Positions 26,359-35,345 of a DNA stretch of 64,000 nt are shown piece after piece. The stretch lies in assembly GCF_037080055.1 (NCBI RefSeq), contig NZ_JBAOJI010000001.1:868001-932000 (forward strand), in the 5' to 3' direction. Each line of letters starts with the position of its first letter. The first letter of the stretch is position 1. This stretch comes from Halovenus sp037080055 (GTDB lineage Archaea; Halobacteriota; Halobacteria; Halobacteriales; Haloarculaceae). The position numbers and the translations under genes were made by a program. The notes below the pieces were generated by a model, which had not been told where the DNA came from, did no database searches, and saw only the letters and a list, made by a program, of their open reading frames with translations.

Positions 26359-26919
26359 TCACTCGTCGGCAAGCAGCAGACCGAGATAGGAAGTCCGGAT
26401 CTGGTCGTCAGTATCGAGTCCAAGGTCGGTCAGAATCGTCAGCACCCGGTCACGTGCGCTGTCGATATCGTCTTCGGTTTCGAGTTCCCCCTCGACGAAC
26501 TCGCCGAGGCCCTCGACGGTGTCGAGCGTGACGGTGATCCCGTCGACAGTGTACCGTTCGCGTTCCTTGCGGACGGTCGCGGCGGGGTCGTAACCGAGTC
26601 CGTTGAGGATATCGCGCAGTTGTTCGGGGTCGACGACGGCCGTTTCGGCCTCCTGTCGCGTCTTCGAGTCGCTGTCGATCAGTGGTCCCTTGTAGGTGAG
26701 TCGCGTGTCGGTCGTTCCCGCCTCGTCGTCACACCGGTTCGTCGCGGAGCGTTCTTCTCTGATCCGCAACGCCTCGTCGGTCTGTGCGAAATCCCGATCA
26801 GGCGCATCGTAGTAGATATCCTCCTGCTCGACCGATTCGACGTGAGTTGCACCGACCGACTCCAGCGAGTCCCGAACAACATCGTGATCCGCGCTGACTT
26901 TGACCTCAACTTCGTACAT
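26359..26919 (-). CDS. CYTH-domain protein (class IV adenylate cyclase-like)
   Basis: A 186-aa protein of the CYTH superfamily (CyaB adenylate cyclases and thiamine triphosphatases). The signature ExExK is MYEVEVKV at the very N-terminus; further basic/acidic tunnel residues appear in EALRIREERS, TRLTYKGP, and FVEGELETEDD. It acts on triphosphates in a metal-dependent tunnel. Whether it makes cAMP or hydrolyses inorganic or organic triphosphates cannot be told from sequence. ATG 26919 places the ExExK motif at residues 3-7, as in the family; TATA-like TTTATGTG lies about 26 bp upstream. Confidence 0.9.
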   Translation of the reverse strand: MYEVEVKVSADHDVVRDSLESVGATHVESVEQEDIYYDAPDRDFAQTDEALRIREERSATNRCDDEAGTTDTRLTYKGPLIDSDSKTRQEAETAVVDPEQLRDILNGLGYDPAATVRKERERYTVDGITVTLDTVEGLGEFVEGELETEDDIDSARDRVLTILTDLGLDTDDQIRTSYLGLLLADE

Positions 26920-27231
26920 ACGATTTGGTGTGGCCGAAGGCACATAAACGGTGCCGCAAGAGCCGTTAAGCGTGCCGAGAGCCCGAATAAGGAGTGTTAA
27001 ACGCTATCGAACGCTGAGGAAACAGCCGAAGCGAGAGCAGAGAGATCCTGCGCCAGAGCCCCTGAACGGTTGCTCTAGAAATCGCGGTCGTTCCGAGGGC
27101 CGAACAGCCGACTCGGCCACCGCGGCTGAACCGACCGACTGCGGGGACAATCACGGTAACGCGGCCCACGATGACAGCGATGAGCGTTGCGAAACGGTGT
27201 TCTTAAGAGTATTACGACTGACCCACACGGT
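26920..27231. other. Divergent spacer, CYTH / FKBP
   Basis: A 312-bp GC-rich spacer. It holds the CYTH promoter (minus, about 26943-26950) and an FKBP promoter (TTCTTAAGAGTATT, 27201-27214, plus). The middle part (about 27010-27180) has several short complementary GC blocks, such as GCCGACTCGGC at 27107-27117, but I could not assign an RNA family or a protein. Confidence 0.45.
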
Positions 27232-28176
27232 ATGAGCAACGATTCCGAAGAGGAGTCGACTGAGAGTGAAGAGACACAGGAAGAGGAAGTAGACGGGCTT
27301 CAGGAAGGCGATTTCATCAAGCTCGGCTACACCGCACGCACCGTCGAGGACGACCGCCTCGTCGACACGACCGACCCCGAGGTCGCCGAGGAGGAGGGAA
27401 TCGACGACGACGAGCAGGAGTTCGCCCCGCGAACCATCGTGCTCGGTGAGGGCCACATCTTCCCGTCGGTCGAAGACGACATCATCGGCAAGGAGGTCGG
27501 CGACACGGGCACCGCGGGCGTCGAAGCCAGCGAAGCCTTCGGCGAGTACGACGACGACCAGGTCCGAACGATCAGCAAGGACAAGATCCCGGAAGACGAC
27601 CGCTACCCCGGCGCACAGGTCCAGATCGACGGCGAAGAAGGATTCATCGAGACGATCATCGGCGGTCGCGCACGCGTCGACTTCAACCACCCACTCGCGG
27701 GTGACGACATCGAGTACGACTACGAGATTGTCGACGAAGTCGAGGACCGCGAGCAGAAGGCCCAAGGCCTGATTGACATGTTCCTCGGCATGGATCTCAA
27801 CATCTGGTTCCAGACCGACACCGTCGAGGAAGAGCAACTCGTCGAGGACGAGGATGACGACGAGGAGGACGAGGAAGAGAGCGAGCCCGAGTTCGAGACG
27901 GTCGAAGTCGAGAAAGACTCGCTGTACATCGAAGCCACGCCACAGCTGACGATGAACCAGCAGTGGATGATGCAGAAACAGCAGATCGGCCAGCAGCTGA
28001 TGGAACTGGTCGGTGTCGACCGGATCGTCATCGAGGAGATCATCGACGGCGCCGGCGGCATGGGCATGGGCGGCATGATGGGCGGCATGGGCGGCGGCAT
28101 GGGTGGCGGCGACATCGAAGAAGCGCTCGAAGACGCCGACATCGACGCCGACGACCTCGCAGAAGAACTCGAATAA
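27232..28176 (+). CDS. FKBP-type peptidyl-prolyl isomerase (SlyD-like, long archaeal form)
   Basis: A 314-aa prolyl isomerase/chaperone. An acidic N-terminus precedes the FKBP domain with EGDFIKLGYTARTVEDDRLVDTTD and the inserted flap (IF) region; GARVDFNHPLAGDDIEYDYE is the conserved C-terminal FKBP segment. A long extra domain follows (about 180-314), with an Asp/Glu block and a Gly/Met-rich stretch (MGMGGMMGGMGGGMGGG). Met-rich tails can bind metals or unfolded proteins, but its role here is unknown. A TATA-like TTCTTAAGAG about 25-30 bp upstream supports ATG 27232. Confidence 0.92.
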   Translation: MSNDSEEESTESEETQEEEVDGLQEGDFIKLGYTARTVEDDRLVDTTDPEVAEEEGIDDDEQEFAPRTIVLGEGHIFPSVEDDIIGKEVGDTGTAGVEASEAFGEYDDDQVRTISKDKIPEDDRYPGAQVQIDGEEGFIETIIGGRARVDFNHPLAGDDIEYDYEIVDEVEDREQKAQGLIDMFLGMDLNIWFQTDTVEEEQLVEDEDDDEEDEEESEPEFETVEVEKDSLYIEATPQLTMNQQWMMQKQQIGQQLMELVGVDRIVIEEIIDGAGGMGMGGMMGGMGGGMGGGDIEEALEDADIDADDLAEELE

Positions 28177-28258
28177 CGACGGCTTTCCACTCCCTATTTT
28201 CAGACGCCAAACAGCGACGGTTGTCGCGCTTAATTTGGGGTCACGGCGATTGTCGTGA

Positions 28259-28879
28259 TTACTCTGGAGTGGCGACGATCCCGAGATGGTCGTCGTGGAA
28301 CGGGTCCAGCGATTCGGCGTACTCGATCTCGTATCCGTCTTCGAGTCGCTGGCGCACATCCTCGAAGACTGATTCCGGATCGCGCGTCACGTCTTCGCTC
28401 CTGGCTTTCACCGAGAGGACAAGTCGCCCGTCATCGCGGAGGAACTGCTTGTTTGTCAGCGCCACATCGGCCTGCCCACGGATCGCAACGTCCTGTACGA
28501 TCACGTCGACTGGTTCGACGACGTGGGCGTAGGTCTCCGGTTCGCGAGCGTCCTTGAGCAGTGGAAAGAGATTCGGCCGGTCAGCCGCCACGTCGAGCAG
28601 ATCCCGCGTCGGCCGGGGTGCGAACTCCACCGCATAGGTCGGGCCGGCGACATCGGCAACGTGGCTGACGGTCGTCCCACTGGCGGCACCGAGATACAGC
28701 ACCGTCGAGTCGTCGTCGAGGCCTGTTTCGACATCGCGGTCGAGCAGGACGGCAAGTTTCGATCGCGAGCGATCCCACAGCCGCCAGCCATCCTCGGTCG
28801 GTTCGCCGTACACTGGCTCACCCTGTGTCGCCAGCCCCGTCTCGCCGTCGATGGTCTTCCGGGAGAGGCCGTCGATCAT
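28259..28879 (-). CDS. flpA: Fibrillarin-like rRNA/tRNA 2'-O-methyltransferase
   Basis: The catalytic subunit of archaeal box C/D sRNPs, transferring methyl groups from SAM to ribose 2'-OH at sites set by guide RNAs. A 206-aa protein with the family order: VYLGAASGTTVSHVADVAGP (SAM motif I), VYAVEF-like TYAVEFAPRPTRDLL, and VIVQDVAIRGQADVALTN. It starts within the stop of the upstream NOP5 gene (4-bp ATGA overlap), so the two subunits are translationally coupled. Confidence 0.96.
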   Translation of the reverse strand: MIDGLSRKTIDGETGLATQGEPVYGEPTEDGWRLWDRSRSKLAVLLDRDVETGLDDDSTVLYLGAASGTTVSHVADVAGPTYAVEFAPRPTRDLLDVAADRPNLFPLLKDAREPETYAHVVEPVDVIVQDVAIRGQADVALTNKQFLRDDGRLVLSVKARSEDVTRDPESVFEDVRQRLEDGYEIEYAESLDPFHDDHLGIVATPE

Positions 28880-29724
28880 TCGTGTTCACGAGCGCGGATA
28901 CGCTCGATCCGGTCGTCGAGTTCGTCCTCCAATTCCGGACGATACTCTCCGGAGTAGTTGTCGATCCGGGCGGCGATTGCGAGTTTGCCCGCGAGTGCGC
29001 GGGCGGCCGACCCGCGGTCCTCCGGGCGGATCCCACGCACGTACTCGTGGGTGTAGATCACCCCGTGTTTCGGCGAGGGCGCACCCCCGCGGAGGTGGGC
29101 GAAGAGGGCGTCCTCGGCACCGAGCACCTGCACCGTCCCCGCGGGCTTTTTCGCCAGTTCGTCCAGTCCACCCGCGAGTGCGATCAGGCGGGCGGCCAGT
29201 TCCGCGCCCGCGAGCGCGGTGAGATTCGGCGCGACGGAGGTGGCCGTCGAGTCGACGACAGTCTGCAGCGACTGCGTTTCGTCTTCCAGATCGACGATGC
29301 GACCGGCCAGCGAGACGAGTCGCTCCTCCATCGGGTTGTCGGGGTCGCGTTCGGCGAGGTCGGCGATGTACTCGCTGTCGACATCGGCATCGGAATCCTG
29401 ACTGCCGGCCCACTCGCCGACTCGTTCGGTGAGTTCGTTTCGCACCCGCTGACAGTCGTCGAGCGCGCGAATGGCGTGAATCAACTGCTGGTCGTCGGCC
29501 TGCTCGCGCTCGCGGACTTCCGCTCGGGTGGCCGCCGTGGTGGCCTCGTGAAGCAGGTCGTAATACTCCGTCTCGGTGTCGGCAAAGCCGCTCTCGACGG
29601 CGAGGGTAGGCCAATCGGCCGTCTCCGGGGCCTCGCCGTCACGAATCGCCGCACGCGCGGCCTCGGTATCGCCCGGGTCGACCCCAGCGAACCAGCCAGA
29701 AGCGGCGGACTCGTCGTCGTTCAT
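28876..29724 (-). CDS. NOP5/NOP56-family box C/D sRNP protein
   Basis: The 282-aa scaffold that joins fibrillarin to L7Ae-bound guide RNA. The diagnostic Nop domain is at about 165-245 (APNLTALAGAELAARLIALA, KKPAGTVQVLGAEDALFAHL, PKHGVIYTHEYVRG). A coiled-coil region lies at about 60-165. It is shorter than many archaeal NOP5 proteins because the N-terminal fibrillarin-binding domain is reduced and the Lys-rich tail is missing; short forms are common in haloarchaea as I recall. The downstream fibrillarin gene overlaps by 4 bp. TATA-like ATAAAC lies about 25 bp upstream of the ATG. Confidence 0.93.
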   Translation of the reverse strand: MNDDESAASGWFAGVDPGDTEAARAAIRDGEAPETADWPTLAVESGFADTETEYYDLLHEATTAATRAEVREREQADDQQLIHAIRALDDCQRVRNELTERVGEWAGSQDSDADVDSEYIADLAERDPDNPMEERLVSLAGRIVDLEDETQSLQTVVDSTATSVAPNLTALAGAELAARLIALAGGLDELAKKPAGTVQVLGAEDALFAHLRGGAPSPKHGVIYTHEYVRGIRPEDRGSAARALAGKLAIAARIDNYSGEYRPELEDELDDRIERIRAREHE

Positions 29725-29916
29725 ACGAGCCCATACAACTGCGCCCCGTTTATGTGTCGTGGTCGCCGACCCAGCCAGACGGACGTGTCAGTCGGTGACA
29801 GAAATCCGTAATAAAACCGCAAAAATAGGTATCAAAGGTATATATTGGACAACTGTTAACACGGCCTATCCAAAAGACCGATCTTTTTGTAGGGGTATTT
29901 CGTATCCAGCAACAAG

Positions 29917-31962
29917 ATGTCGAACGAGATTCAGGAGCCAGACTGGTTGGCGGCCGAGCGTAACTACGAGGATCCGATGCGTGAGCGGGGGACGATTCCG
30001 GAGCTGTTCGAGAAAAGCGCCGCGGCCAACCTCGATGGGGAGGCCCAACTGTTCAAGGGTGGTATCTACGACCGATCGATCGATCACCTGCTTCCCGACG
30101 CGCAGGCAGGCGAGTACGAATCGATTTCCTACCGACAGATGCGCCGAATCGTCCGTAATCTCGCGACTGGGTTCCGCGAACTGGGGTTGGAGGCGGACGA
30201 CCGGGTTGGGCTGTTCTGTAACACGCGCATGGAGTGGGCACAGACCGACTACGCGGTGCTCGCAGCGGGCTGTGTCGTCACCACCGTCTACACCGATTCC
30301 TCGCCGACGCAGGCGGAGTACCTACTCAGTGATCCCGAAGCCAGTGCTGTCGTCGTCGAGAACGAACAGCTACTGGAGAGGGTGCTCGAAGTCGAGGACA
30401 GCCTCGATCTGGAGTTCATGGTCGTCGTCGACGAACCGGAGTCGGAGTACGAGCGAGACGATATCTACACCCTCGGGGACGTTCACGATATCGGCGAAGA
30501 GCAGTTCGACGAAGCGACCTACGAGGGATGGATCGACGACCGCCAGCCGGACGACCTCGCCAGTCTCGTCTACACGTCGGGAACGACCGGTCAACCCAAA
30601 GGGGTCCGTCTGACACACTGGAACTTCCGGTCGAACGTCCACATGATCCGGCGACGCGCCGGCCCGCGGCCGGACGAACCGGATCGACCCTGCATCAGCA
30701 GCGACTCGACGACGATTTCGTTTTTGCCGCTCGCACACGTCTTCGAGCGAACAGTCGGGAGTTTCGTCTCCTACGGCTCCGGGGCGACGGTCGGCTACGC
30801 CGAGAGCACAGACACGATTTCCGAAGATATCAACAAAATCCAGCCGACGACAGCCGCGAGCGTCCCGCGAGTCTACGAACGCATCTTCGACAGTATGCGC
30901 GAGCAGGCCGCAGAGAGTTCGGTCAAAGAGCGAATCTTCAACTGGGGGCTGGATGTCGCCATCGACTACCAGCAGGCCGAGGATCCAGGATCGCTCCTCC
31001 GACTCAAACACTCGGTTGCGGACAAACTCGTCTACTCGACGGTCAGAGAGCAACTCGGCGGCAACATCGAGATCATGGTCTCCGGCGGTGGCAGTCTGAG
31101 CACCGATCTCTGTCGGATGTTCAACGGCATGGGCATCGTCGTAACGGAGGGATACGGACTGACCGAGACGGCACCGGTCGTCTCGACGAACTCCGTCGAC
31201 GACATCCGGCCGGGGACGCTCGGTACCCCGCTGATCGGCGTCGACGTCGCAATCGACGAATCGGCGGTCGATCAGGACGATGTCGACCGGGAGGTCGAGG
31301 GGAGCACGGTCGGTGAACTGCTCGTCCGCGGCGAAAACGTGACCGACGGCTACTGGAACAAGCCGGGTGCGACCGAGCGAGCGTTCACTGACGACCCCAC
31401 CGAAAGCACCAGGACAGCCGAGGCGGTGGCTGCCGACGGTGCAGGTGCTGACACCGGCAAGTGGTTCCGAACCGGCGATCTGGTCGAACAGACGCCCGAC
31501 GGCTTCCTGCTCTTCCAGGAGCGACTCAAGCAGATCATCGTTCCGGACACCGGGAAAAACGTCGCACCGCAGCCGATCGAGGATCTCTTCTCGACGAACG
31601 ACCGCGTCGAGCAGATCATGGTCGTCGGCGACAACCAGAAGTTCGTCGGCGCGATCATCGTGCCGAACTTCGAGTCGATGCGCAAGTGGGCCGACGAGGA
31701 GGGGATCGATCTGCCCGAGAACAACCACGCCGCAATCGAAGACGACCGCGCCAGAGAGTGGGTCAGCGAGGCCGTCGACGAGGCCAACGAGCAACTCGAA
31801 AAACACGAGAAGATCCGCGACTTCGCGCTCGTCGGCGAGGAGTGGACGCCGGAGAACAACATGCTCACCCCGTCGATGAAGAAAGTCCGGAATACGATCC
31901 TCGACGTCCACGAGGAGAAGATGGCAGAGATTTACGGCGAGGATTACCGCCCGAAGAACTGA
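29917..31962 (+). CDS. Long-chain fatty-acid-CoA ligase (AMP-forming)
   Basis: A 681-aa ANL-family enzyme activating carboxylic acids through acyl-AMP to acyl-CoA. All core motifs are intact: A3 YTSGTTGQPKGVRLTH, A5 GYGLTETAPV, A7 WFRTGDLVE, A8 FQERLKQIIVPDTGKNVAP, and a C-terminal domain with the catalytic Lys region (ENNMLTPSMKKVRNTI). The acidic inserted segment around 480-520 is unusual but not inside the motifs. It is a useful reference for the degenerate paralogue fused to hemerythrin at 44709. It is monocistronic or heads a loose cluster with the 183-aa gene at 32017. Confidence 0.95.
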   Translation: MSNEIQEPDWLAAERNYEDPMRERGTIPELFEKSAAANLDGEAQLFKGGIYDRSIDHLLPDAQAGEYESISYRQMRRIVRNLATGFRELGLEADDRVGLFCNTRMEWAQTDYAVLAAGCVVTTVYTDSSPTQAEYLLSDPEASAVVVENEQLLERVLEVEDSLDLEFMVVVDEPESEYERDDIYTLGDVHDIGEEQFDEATYEGWIDDRQPDDLASLVYTSGTTGQPKGVRLTHWNFRSNVHMIRRRAGPRPDEPDRPCISSDSTTISFLPLAHVFERTVGSFVSYGSGATVGYAESTDTISEDINKIQPTTAASVPRVYERIFDSMREQAAESSVKERIFNWGLDVAIDYQQAEDPGSLLRLKHSVADKLVYSTVREQLGGNIEIMVSGGGSLSTDLCRMFNGMGIVVTEGYGLTETAPVVSTNSVDDIRPGTLGTPLIGVDVAIDESAVDQDDVDREVEGSTVGELLVRGENVTDGYWNKPGATERAFTDDPTESTRTAEAVAADGAGADTGKWFRTGDLVEQTPDGFLLFQERLKQIIVPDTGKNVAPQPIEDLFSTNDRVEQIMVVGDNQKFVGAIIVPNFESMRKWADEEGIDLPENNHAAIEDDRAREWVSEAVDEANEQLEKHEKIRDFALVGEEWTPENNMLTPSMKKVRNTILDVHEEKMAEIYGEDYRPKN

Positions 31963-32016
31963 GGCTGTCCGGACAGCGACCCACACTGGTTTGTTGCTCG
32001 ACACAGTAGCCGGGGT

Positions 32017-32568
32017 ATGGGTAGCGACGAGGAGGCCAGTTCACACGAACGAATGCAGCGGTACGAGCAACTCGCCGAGCAAGAGCGAGAGTACCGCGCA
32101 CGCAAACGGACGATGCTCGACGACGTCAGCGAAGAGTTGACAGGAGTCGTCGAACGAGCAATTTCGATGGAGGGAGCCAACGCCGCGGTCGATTCGACGA
32201 GTTCGGACGGCCGGACACAGCGAATCAAAGCCACGCTCGACCGGGCCGCGCTCGTCGCGGCCGTCAGCGAGCAACTCCCGTCGGGATTCGCCGTCAAAAG
32301 TATCAACGACGACGGCACGCTCTCGATCGAGTGGTCGCGTCGGGAGACCTCCGCCGAACAGCGTGCGATGGTTATCTTACAGGCCATCGTCGCCGAGGAA
32401 ATCGTTACCGACGCCGACGAACTGATCGTCGAGGCACCCACCCGACAGCAGGTGATCAAGCGAGCAGTCGAACTCGGCGTCGAGGAGGATCTGGCCGGAG
32501 AGCGCCTCCAGCGACTCGACGATATCGGCAAAGTCGGCATCGAAGAGGGGCAGGTCTTCCCCGGGTGA
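32017..32568 (+). CDS. Conserved acidic protein of unknown function
   Basis: A 183-aa protein. A charged coiled-coil-like N-terminus (HERMQRYEQLAEQEREYRAR) leads into a mixed alpha/beta region with no recognised motif. It lies 54 bp after the acyl-CoA ligase and 37 bp before moaC on the same strand, so it may be part of the moa transcription unit. No signal peptide or membrane segment. I do not recognise the family. Confidence 0.78.
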   Translation: MGSDEEASSHERMQRYEQLAEQEREYRARKRTMLDDVSEELTGVVERAISMEGANAAVDSTSSDGRTQRIKATLDRAALVAAVSEQLPSGFAVKSINDDGTLSIEWSRRETSAEQRAMVILQAIVAEEIVTDADELIVEAPTRQQVIKRAVELGVEEDLAGERLQRLDDIGKVGIEEGQVFPG

Positions 32569-32605
32569 CCGGTGAGCATTACTGGCAGGGCCACCCAGCA
32601 GTGAT

Positions 32606-33097
32606 ATGAGCGATCAGGAGACGGATCCGAGCACGGATCTCACCCACGTCGAAGACGGCAACGCACAGATGGTCGATGTCGGCGACAAAGCCGACTCCAA
32701 ACGCCGGGCGGTCGCAGAGGGGCGGATCGACCTCCAGCCCTCGACCATCGAGGCGATCCGGTCGGACGGCATCGAGAAGGGTGACGTGCTCGCCACGGCC
32801 CGGATCGGCGCAATTCAGGCAGTAAAACACACGTGGGAAACAATTCCGATGTGTCACCAGATCCCGATCACGAACGTCGAGACGAGTTTCGACGTCGGCG
32901 AGGAGTCGGTGACGCTGACTGTTGCTGTCGAGACAATCGGCAAGACCGGCTGTGAGATGGAAGCACTGGAGGGTGTGACGACGGGACTGAACGTCGTCTG
33001 GGATATGGTCAAAGCCGCTGAGAAGGACGACGACGGCGAGTATCCGGCGACGGGTATCGACAACGTGGAAGTGGTCGAGAAGACTGTCGAGCGGTGA
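32606..33097 (+). CDS. moaC: Cyclic pyranopterin monophosphate synthase MoaC
   Basis: Second step of molybdenum cofactor synthesis, converting the MoaA product to cyclic pyranopterin monophosphate. It is 163 aa. Landmarks are NAQMVDVGDKADSKRRAVA, WETIPMCHQIPI (the conserved CH pair), and TGCEMEALEGVTTGLNVVWD followed by MVKAAEK. The active-site Lys and His residues appear present. It is followed 54 bp downstream by a MobB-MoaE fusion, and a molybdoenzyme operon begins about 1.3 kb further on. Confidence 0.95.
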   Translation: MSDQETDPSTDLTHVEDGNAQMVDVGDKADSKRRAVAEGRIDLQPSTIEAIRSDGIEKGDVLATARIGAIQAVKHTWETIPMCHQIPITNVETSFDVGEESVTLTVAVETIGKTGCEMEALEGVTTGLNVVWDMVKAAEKDDDGEYPATGIDNVEVVEKTVER

Positions 33098-33151
33098 GCG
33101 AGCCCAGACGACAGGAACAGGCCGAACAATCAAGCCCTCCGACCGTGAAAG

Positions 33152-33991
33152 ATGGGTATGCACGTTCTCTCGATTGTCGGTCACTCGGACACGGGGAAGA
33201 CGACACTGGCCGAGCGACTCACCGAACGCCTCTCGGAGCGCGGTCGCGTCGGGACAGTCAAACACATCGATTGTGAGCCTGATCTCGACACCGAGGGCAA
33301 GGACACCGCCCGACACCGCTCGGCCGGCGCGGTCCAGACCTACGGCATCGGCGAGGAGGAGTGGTTCGCGACCGGCGCCACCTCTGAGATGGATCTCCAC
33401 GAGGCACTCGAACGACTGAGCGAGCGCTGTGAGTACGCCATCGTCGAGGGGTATTCGGATCTCGCACTGCCGACGGTCGTCCTCGGTGATCGGGAGGTCG
33501 AACGCGGCGAGGTACTCGCCCGCGAACCGAGTGGGGAAGAAGCCGACGTAGATGCGATCATCGAGGCGCTCGACGAGACGGAACCCTACGAGACGCTGTC
33601 CTCGCTCGTTGCGGAGATCAAACGGTCACCCGACGAGGTGTACAGCGGCGCGGTTGCGACCTTCACTGGGCGGGTGCGGGCGAAGGAGGACCCCGACGAC
33701 GAGCGAACGGAGGTTCTGGAGTTCGAGAAGTACGACGAGGTGGCCGAACAGAAGATGGCCGAGATTCGCGAGGAGTTAGAGGAACGCGACGGCGTCTACG
33801 AGGTCCGACTGCACCACAAGACTGGCGTCATCGAGGCCGGCGAAGACATCGTCTTCGTCGTCGTGCTGGCGGGCCACCGCACCGAGGCCTTCCGAACTGT
33901 GGAGGACGGAATCAACCGGCTGAAAGAGATCGTTCCGCTGTTCAAGAAAGAAGTGACCGTCGGCGAGGAGTTCTGGGCCCACGAGAAGTGA
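33152..33991 (+). CDS. MobB-MoaE fusion (molybdenum cofactor biosynthesis)
   Basis: A 279-aa fusion of two cofactor enzymes. Residues about 1-155 are MobB: Walker A SIVGHSDTGKTTLAERLTE and the KHIDCEPDLDTEGKDTARH nucleotide/pterin region, which helps form the guanine dinucleotide cofactor. Residues about 160-279 are MoaE, the large subunit of molybdopterin synthase: GAVATFTGRVRAKE, VRLHHKTGVIEAGE, and the active-site Lys region PLFKKEVTVGEEFW. MoaE needs the sulfur carrier MoaD, which is not encoded nearby. Start may be Met 1 (33152) or Met 3 (33158). Confidence 0.93.
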   Translation: MGMHVLSIVGHSDTGKTTLAERLTERLSERGRVGTVKHIDCEPDLDTEGKDTARHRSAGAVQTYGIGEEEWFATGATSEMDLHEALERLSERCEYAIVEGYSDLALPTVVLGDREVERGEVLAREPSGEEADVDAIIEALDETEPYETLSSLVAEIKRSPDEVYSGAVATFTGRVRAKEDPDDERTEVLEFEKYDEVAEQKMAEIREELEERDGVYEVRLHHKTGVIEAGEDIVFVVVLAGHRTEAFRTVEDGINRLKEIVPLFKKEVTVGEEFWAHEK

Positions 33992-34044
33992 GTCGGGCCG
34001 AGCGTGGGAATTTCTTTGTACGAGGCTCGTGATATTCCGGCTGT

Positions 34045-34377
34045 ATGACAGACACAATCGATGATCCGACAGAGGACCTGCCGGCAGCGGCCGGCGAGTT
34101 CGCCGAGGAGTACCCCGAAGTCTGGGAGGCATACTCCGAACTCGGAGAAGCGACGGCCGACGGGGGACCGCTCGACGACGAGACGAAACGACTGGTCAAA
34201 CTCGCACTCGCGATTGGCACCCAGTCCGAGGGCGCAGTTCACTCGCATGTCCGCCGCGGACTCGACGAGGGAGTCGACCCCGAGACGCTGAAACACGCCG
34301 CAGTCCTCGCGATTCCGACAGTCGGGTTCCCGAAGGCGATGGCCGCGATGACGTGGATCGAAGATATCGCTGAATAA
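34045..34377 (+). CDS. Carboxymuconolactone decarboxylase/AhpD-fold protein
   Basis: A 110-aa all-helical protein of the CMD/AhpD family: LDDETKRLVKLALAIGTQSEGAVHSHVRRGLDEGV and HAAVLAIPTVGFPKAMAAM. The usual CxxC redox pair of AhpD is replaced by Ser and Ala (SEGAVHSH), so peroxidase-type redox activity is unlikely; the His of the family remains. It lies between the MobB-MoaE gene and the convergent molybdoenzyme operon. Confidence 0.88.
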   Translation: MTDTIDDPTEDLPAAAGEFAEEYPEVWEAYSELGEATADGGPLDDETKRLVKLALAIGTQSEGAVHSHVRRGLDEGVDPETLKHAAVLAIPTVGFPKAMAAMTWIEDIAE

Positions 34378-34407
34378 GAGAGACGAGGTGACTACCGGAC
34401 AGATCGG

Positions 34408-35343
34408 TCAGTTCGGACCGGACTCATCGAGTTCTTCCGGGGAGAGATCCGACTGGTCCGGCGGACCGGACGGCATGACGCCTTTGAACTCCTCTTCGAT
34501 GCTGTCGTCGCCCATGCCACAGCCGCCGCAGCCGCGGCCGGAGTCGCCGAAGATGTCCTCGTTCCACTCGATCACTTCGGGGTCGTCCGGCACCCACTCG
34601 GGATCGACATCGAGCACGTCGATCTCCGCCTCGACGAAGGCCGAGAGGAGATCAGTCAGCGCGGCGTAGAAGTCGTCGTCGTGTTTGCAGACCTCGTCGG
34701 CAAAGCGCCAGAACCAGCGGCCGAGATGTTCCTCGACGAAGCTTCGGCGCGCATCGACGACGACCTCGACGCCTTCGTCGTCACCTTCCTGCCGGAGGTA
34801 CGCCTCCCGCAGACAGAGGTGGCTGAGGAACTCGAGTTGGAAGACCAGCAGGTCTTTCCGGTCGTTTTCCCCGTCGCCGAGTGCGAGATTGAACGCCTTG
34901 TAGAAGCCGTTGATGTCGGCGATCTCGCGGGCGGTCGTCATCAGCGGCCCCGGCAGGTAGGTGAGTTCGTACTGTGAGACAGTCACGCCTTCTTCGACAC
35001 CGAACAGCGACCCCCACTCGAAGTAGAGGTCGTCGCTGTCGGTCCCGGCAATCTCGTCGATCATGGCGTCGACGGCCGTGGTGAGTTGCTTATCGTCGAG
35101 TTCCCCGGCGGCCTCCCGGATGTCCTCGGTGAACACACCCTCGTTCAGGAGGGCTTCGAGCTCTTCGCCCGGTCTGTCGAATCCGATCGACAGCAGCGAG
35201 TACAGGCGGGCCCGCTGGACCGCCTCCTCGGCAGTTGTCCGCTCGACGACCCGTCTGGTGTCGCTTTCACTGGGGGGCGATGGAGCCGACTCCGTGGAAG
35301 GGTCGGGCGCATCTGATTTCGACTGTAAGATGTTGTTGCTCAT
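34408..35343 (-). CDS. TorD-family molybdoenzyme chaperone
   Basis: A 311-aa helical chaperone expected to bind the Tat signal of the catalytic subunit encoded upstream and to hold it until the Mo cofactor is loaded. The fold-typical segments are RARLYSLLSIGFDRPGEEL and YEWGSLFG-like YFEWGSLFGVEEG, then PGPLMTTAREIADINGFYKAF and LEFLSHLCLREAYL. A Cys/Gly cluster near the C-terminus (GRGCGGCGMGD) is unusual and may bind metal. It starts 2 bp after the Fe-S subunit gene ends, as last gene of the operon. Confidence 0.9.
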   Translation of the reverse strand: MSNNILQSKSDAPDPSTESAPSPPSESDTRRVVERTTAEEAVQRARLYSLLSIGFDRPGEELEALLNEGVFTEDIREAAGELDDKQLTTAVDAMIDEIAGTDSDDLYFEWGSLFGVEEGVTVSQYELTYLPGPLMTTAREIADINGFYKAFNLALGDGENDRKDLLVFQLEFLSHLCLREAYLRQEGDDEGVEVVVDARRSFVEEHLGRWFWRFADEVCKHDDDFYAALTDLLSAFVEAEIDVLDVDPEWVPDDPEVIEWNEDIFGDSGRGCGGCGMGDDSIEEEFKGVMPSGPPDQSDLSPEELDESGPN

Positions 35344-35345
35344 GG

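Noticed and set aside
30370..32004. 544-codon open frame antisense to the acyl-CoA ligase
   Set aside because: Overlaps a complete ANL enzyme on the plus strand and has no conserved motif.
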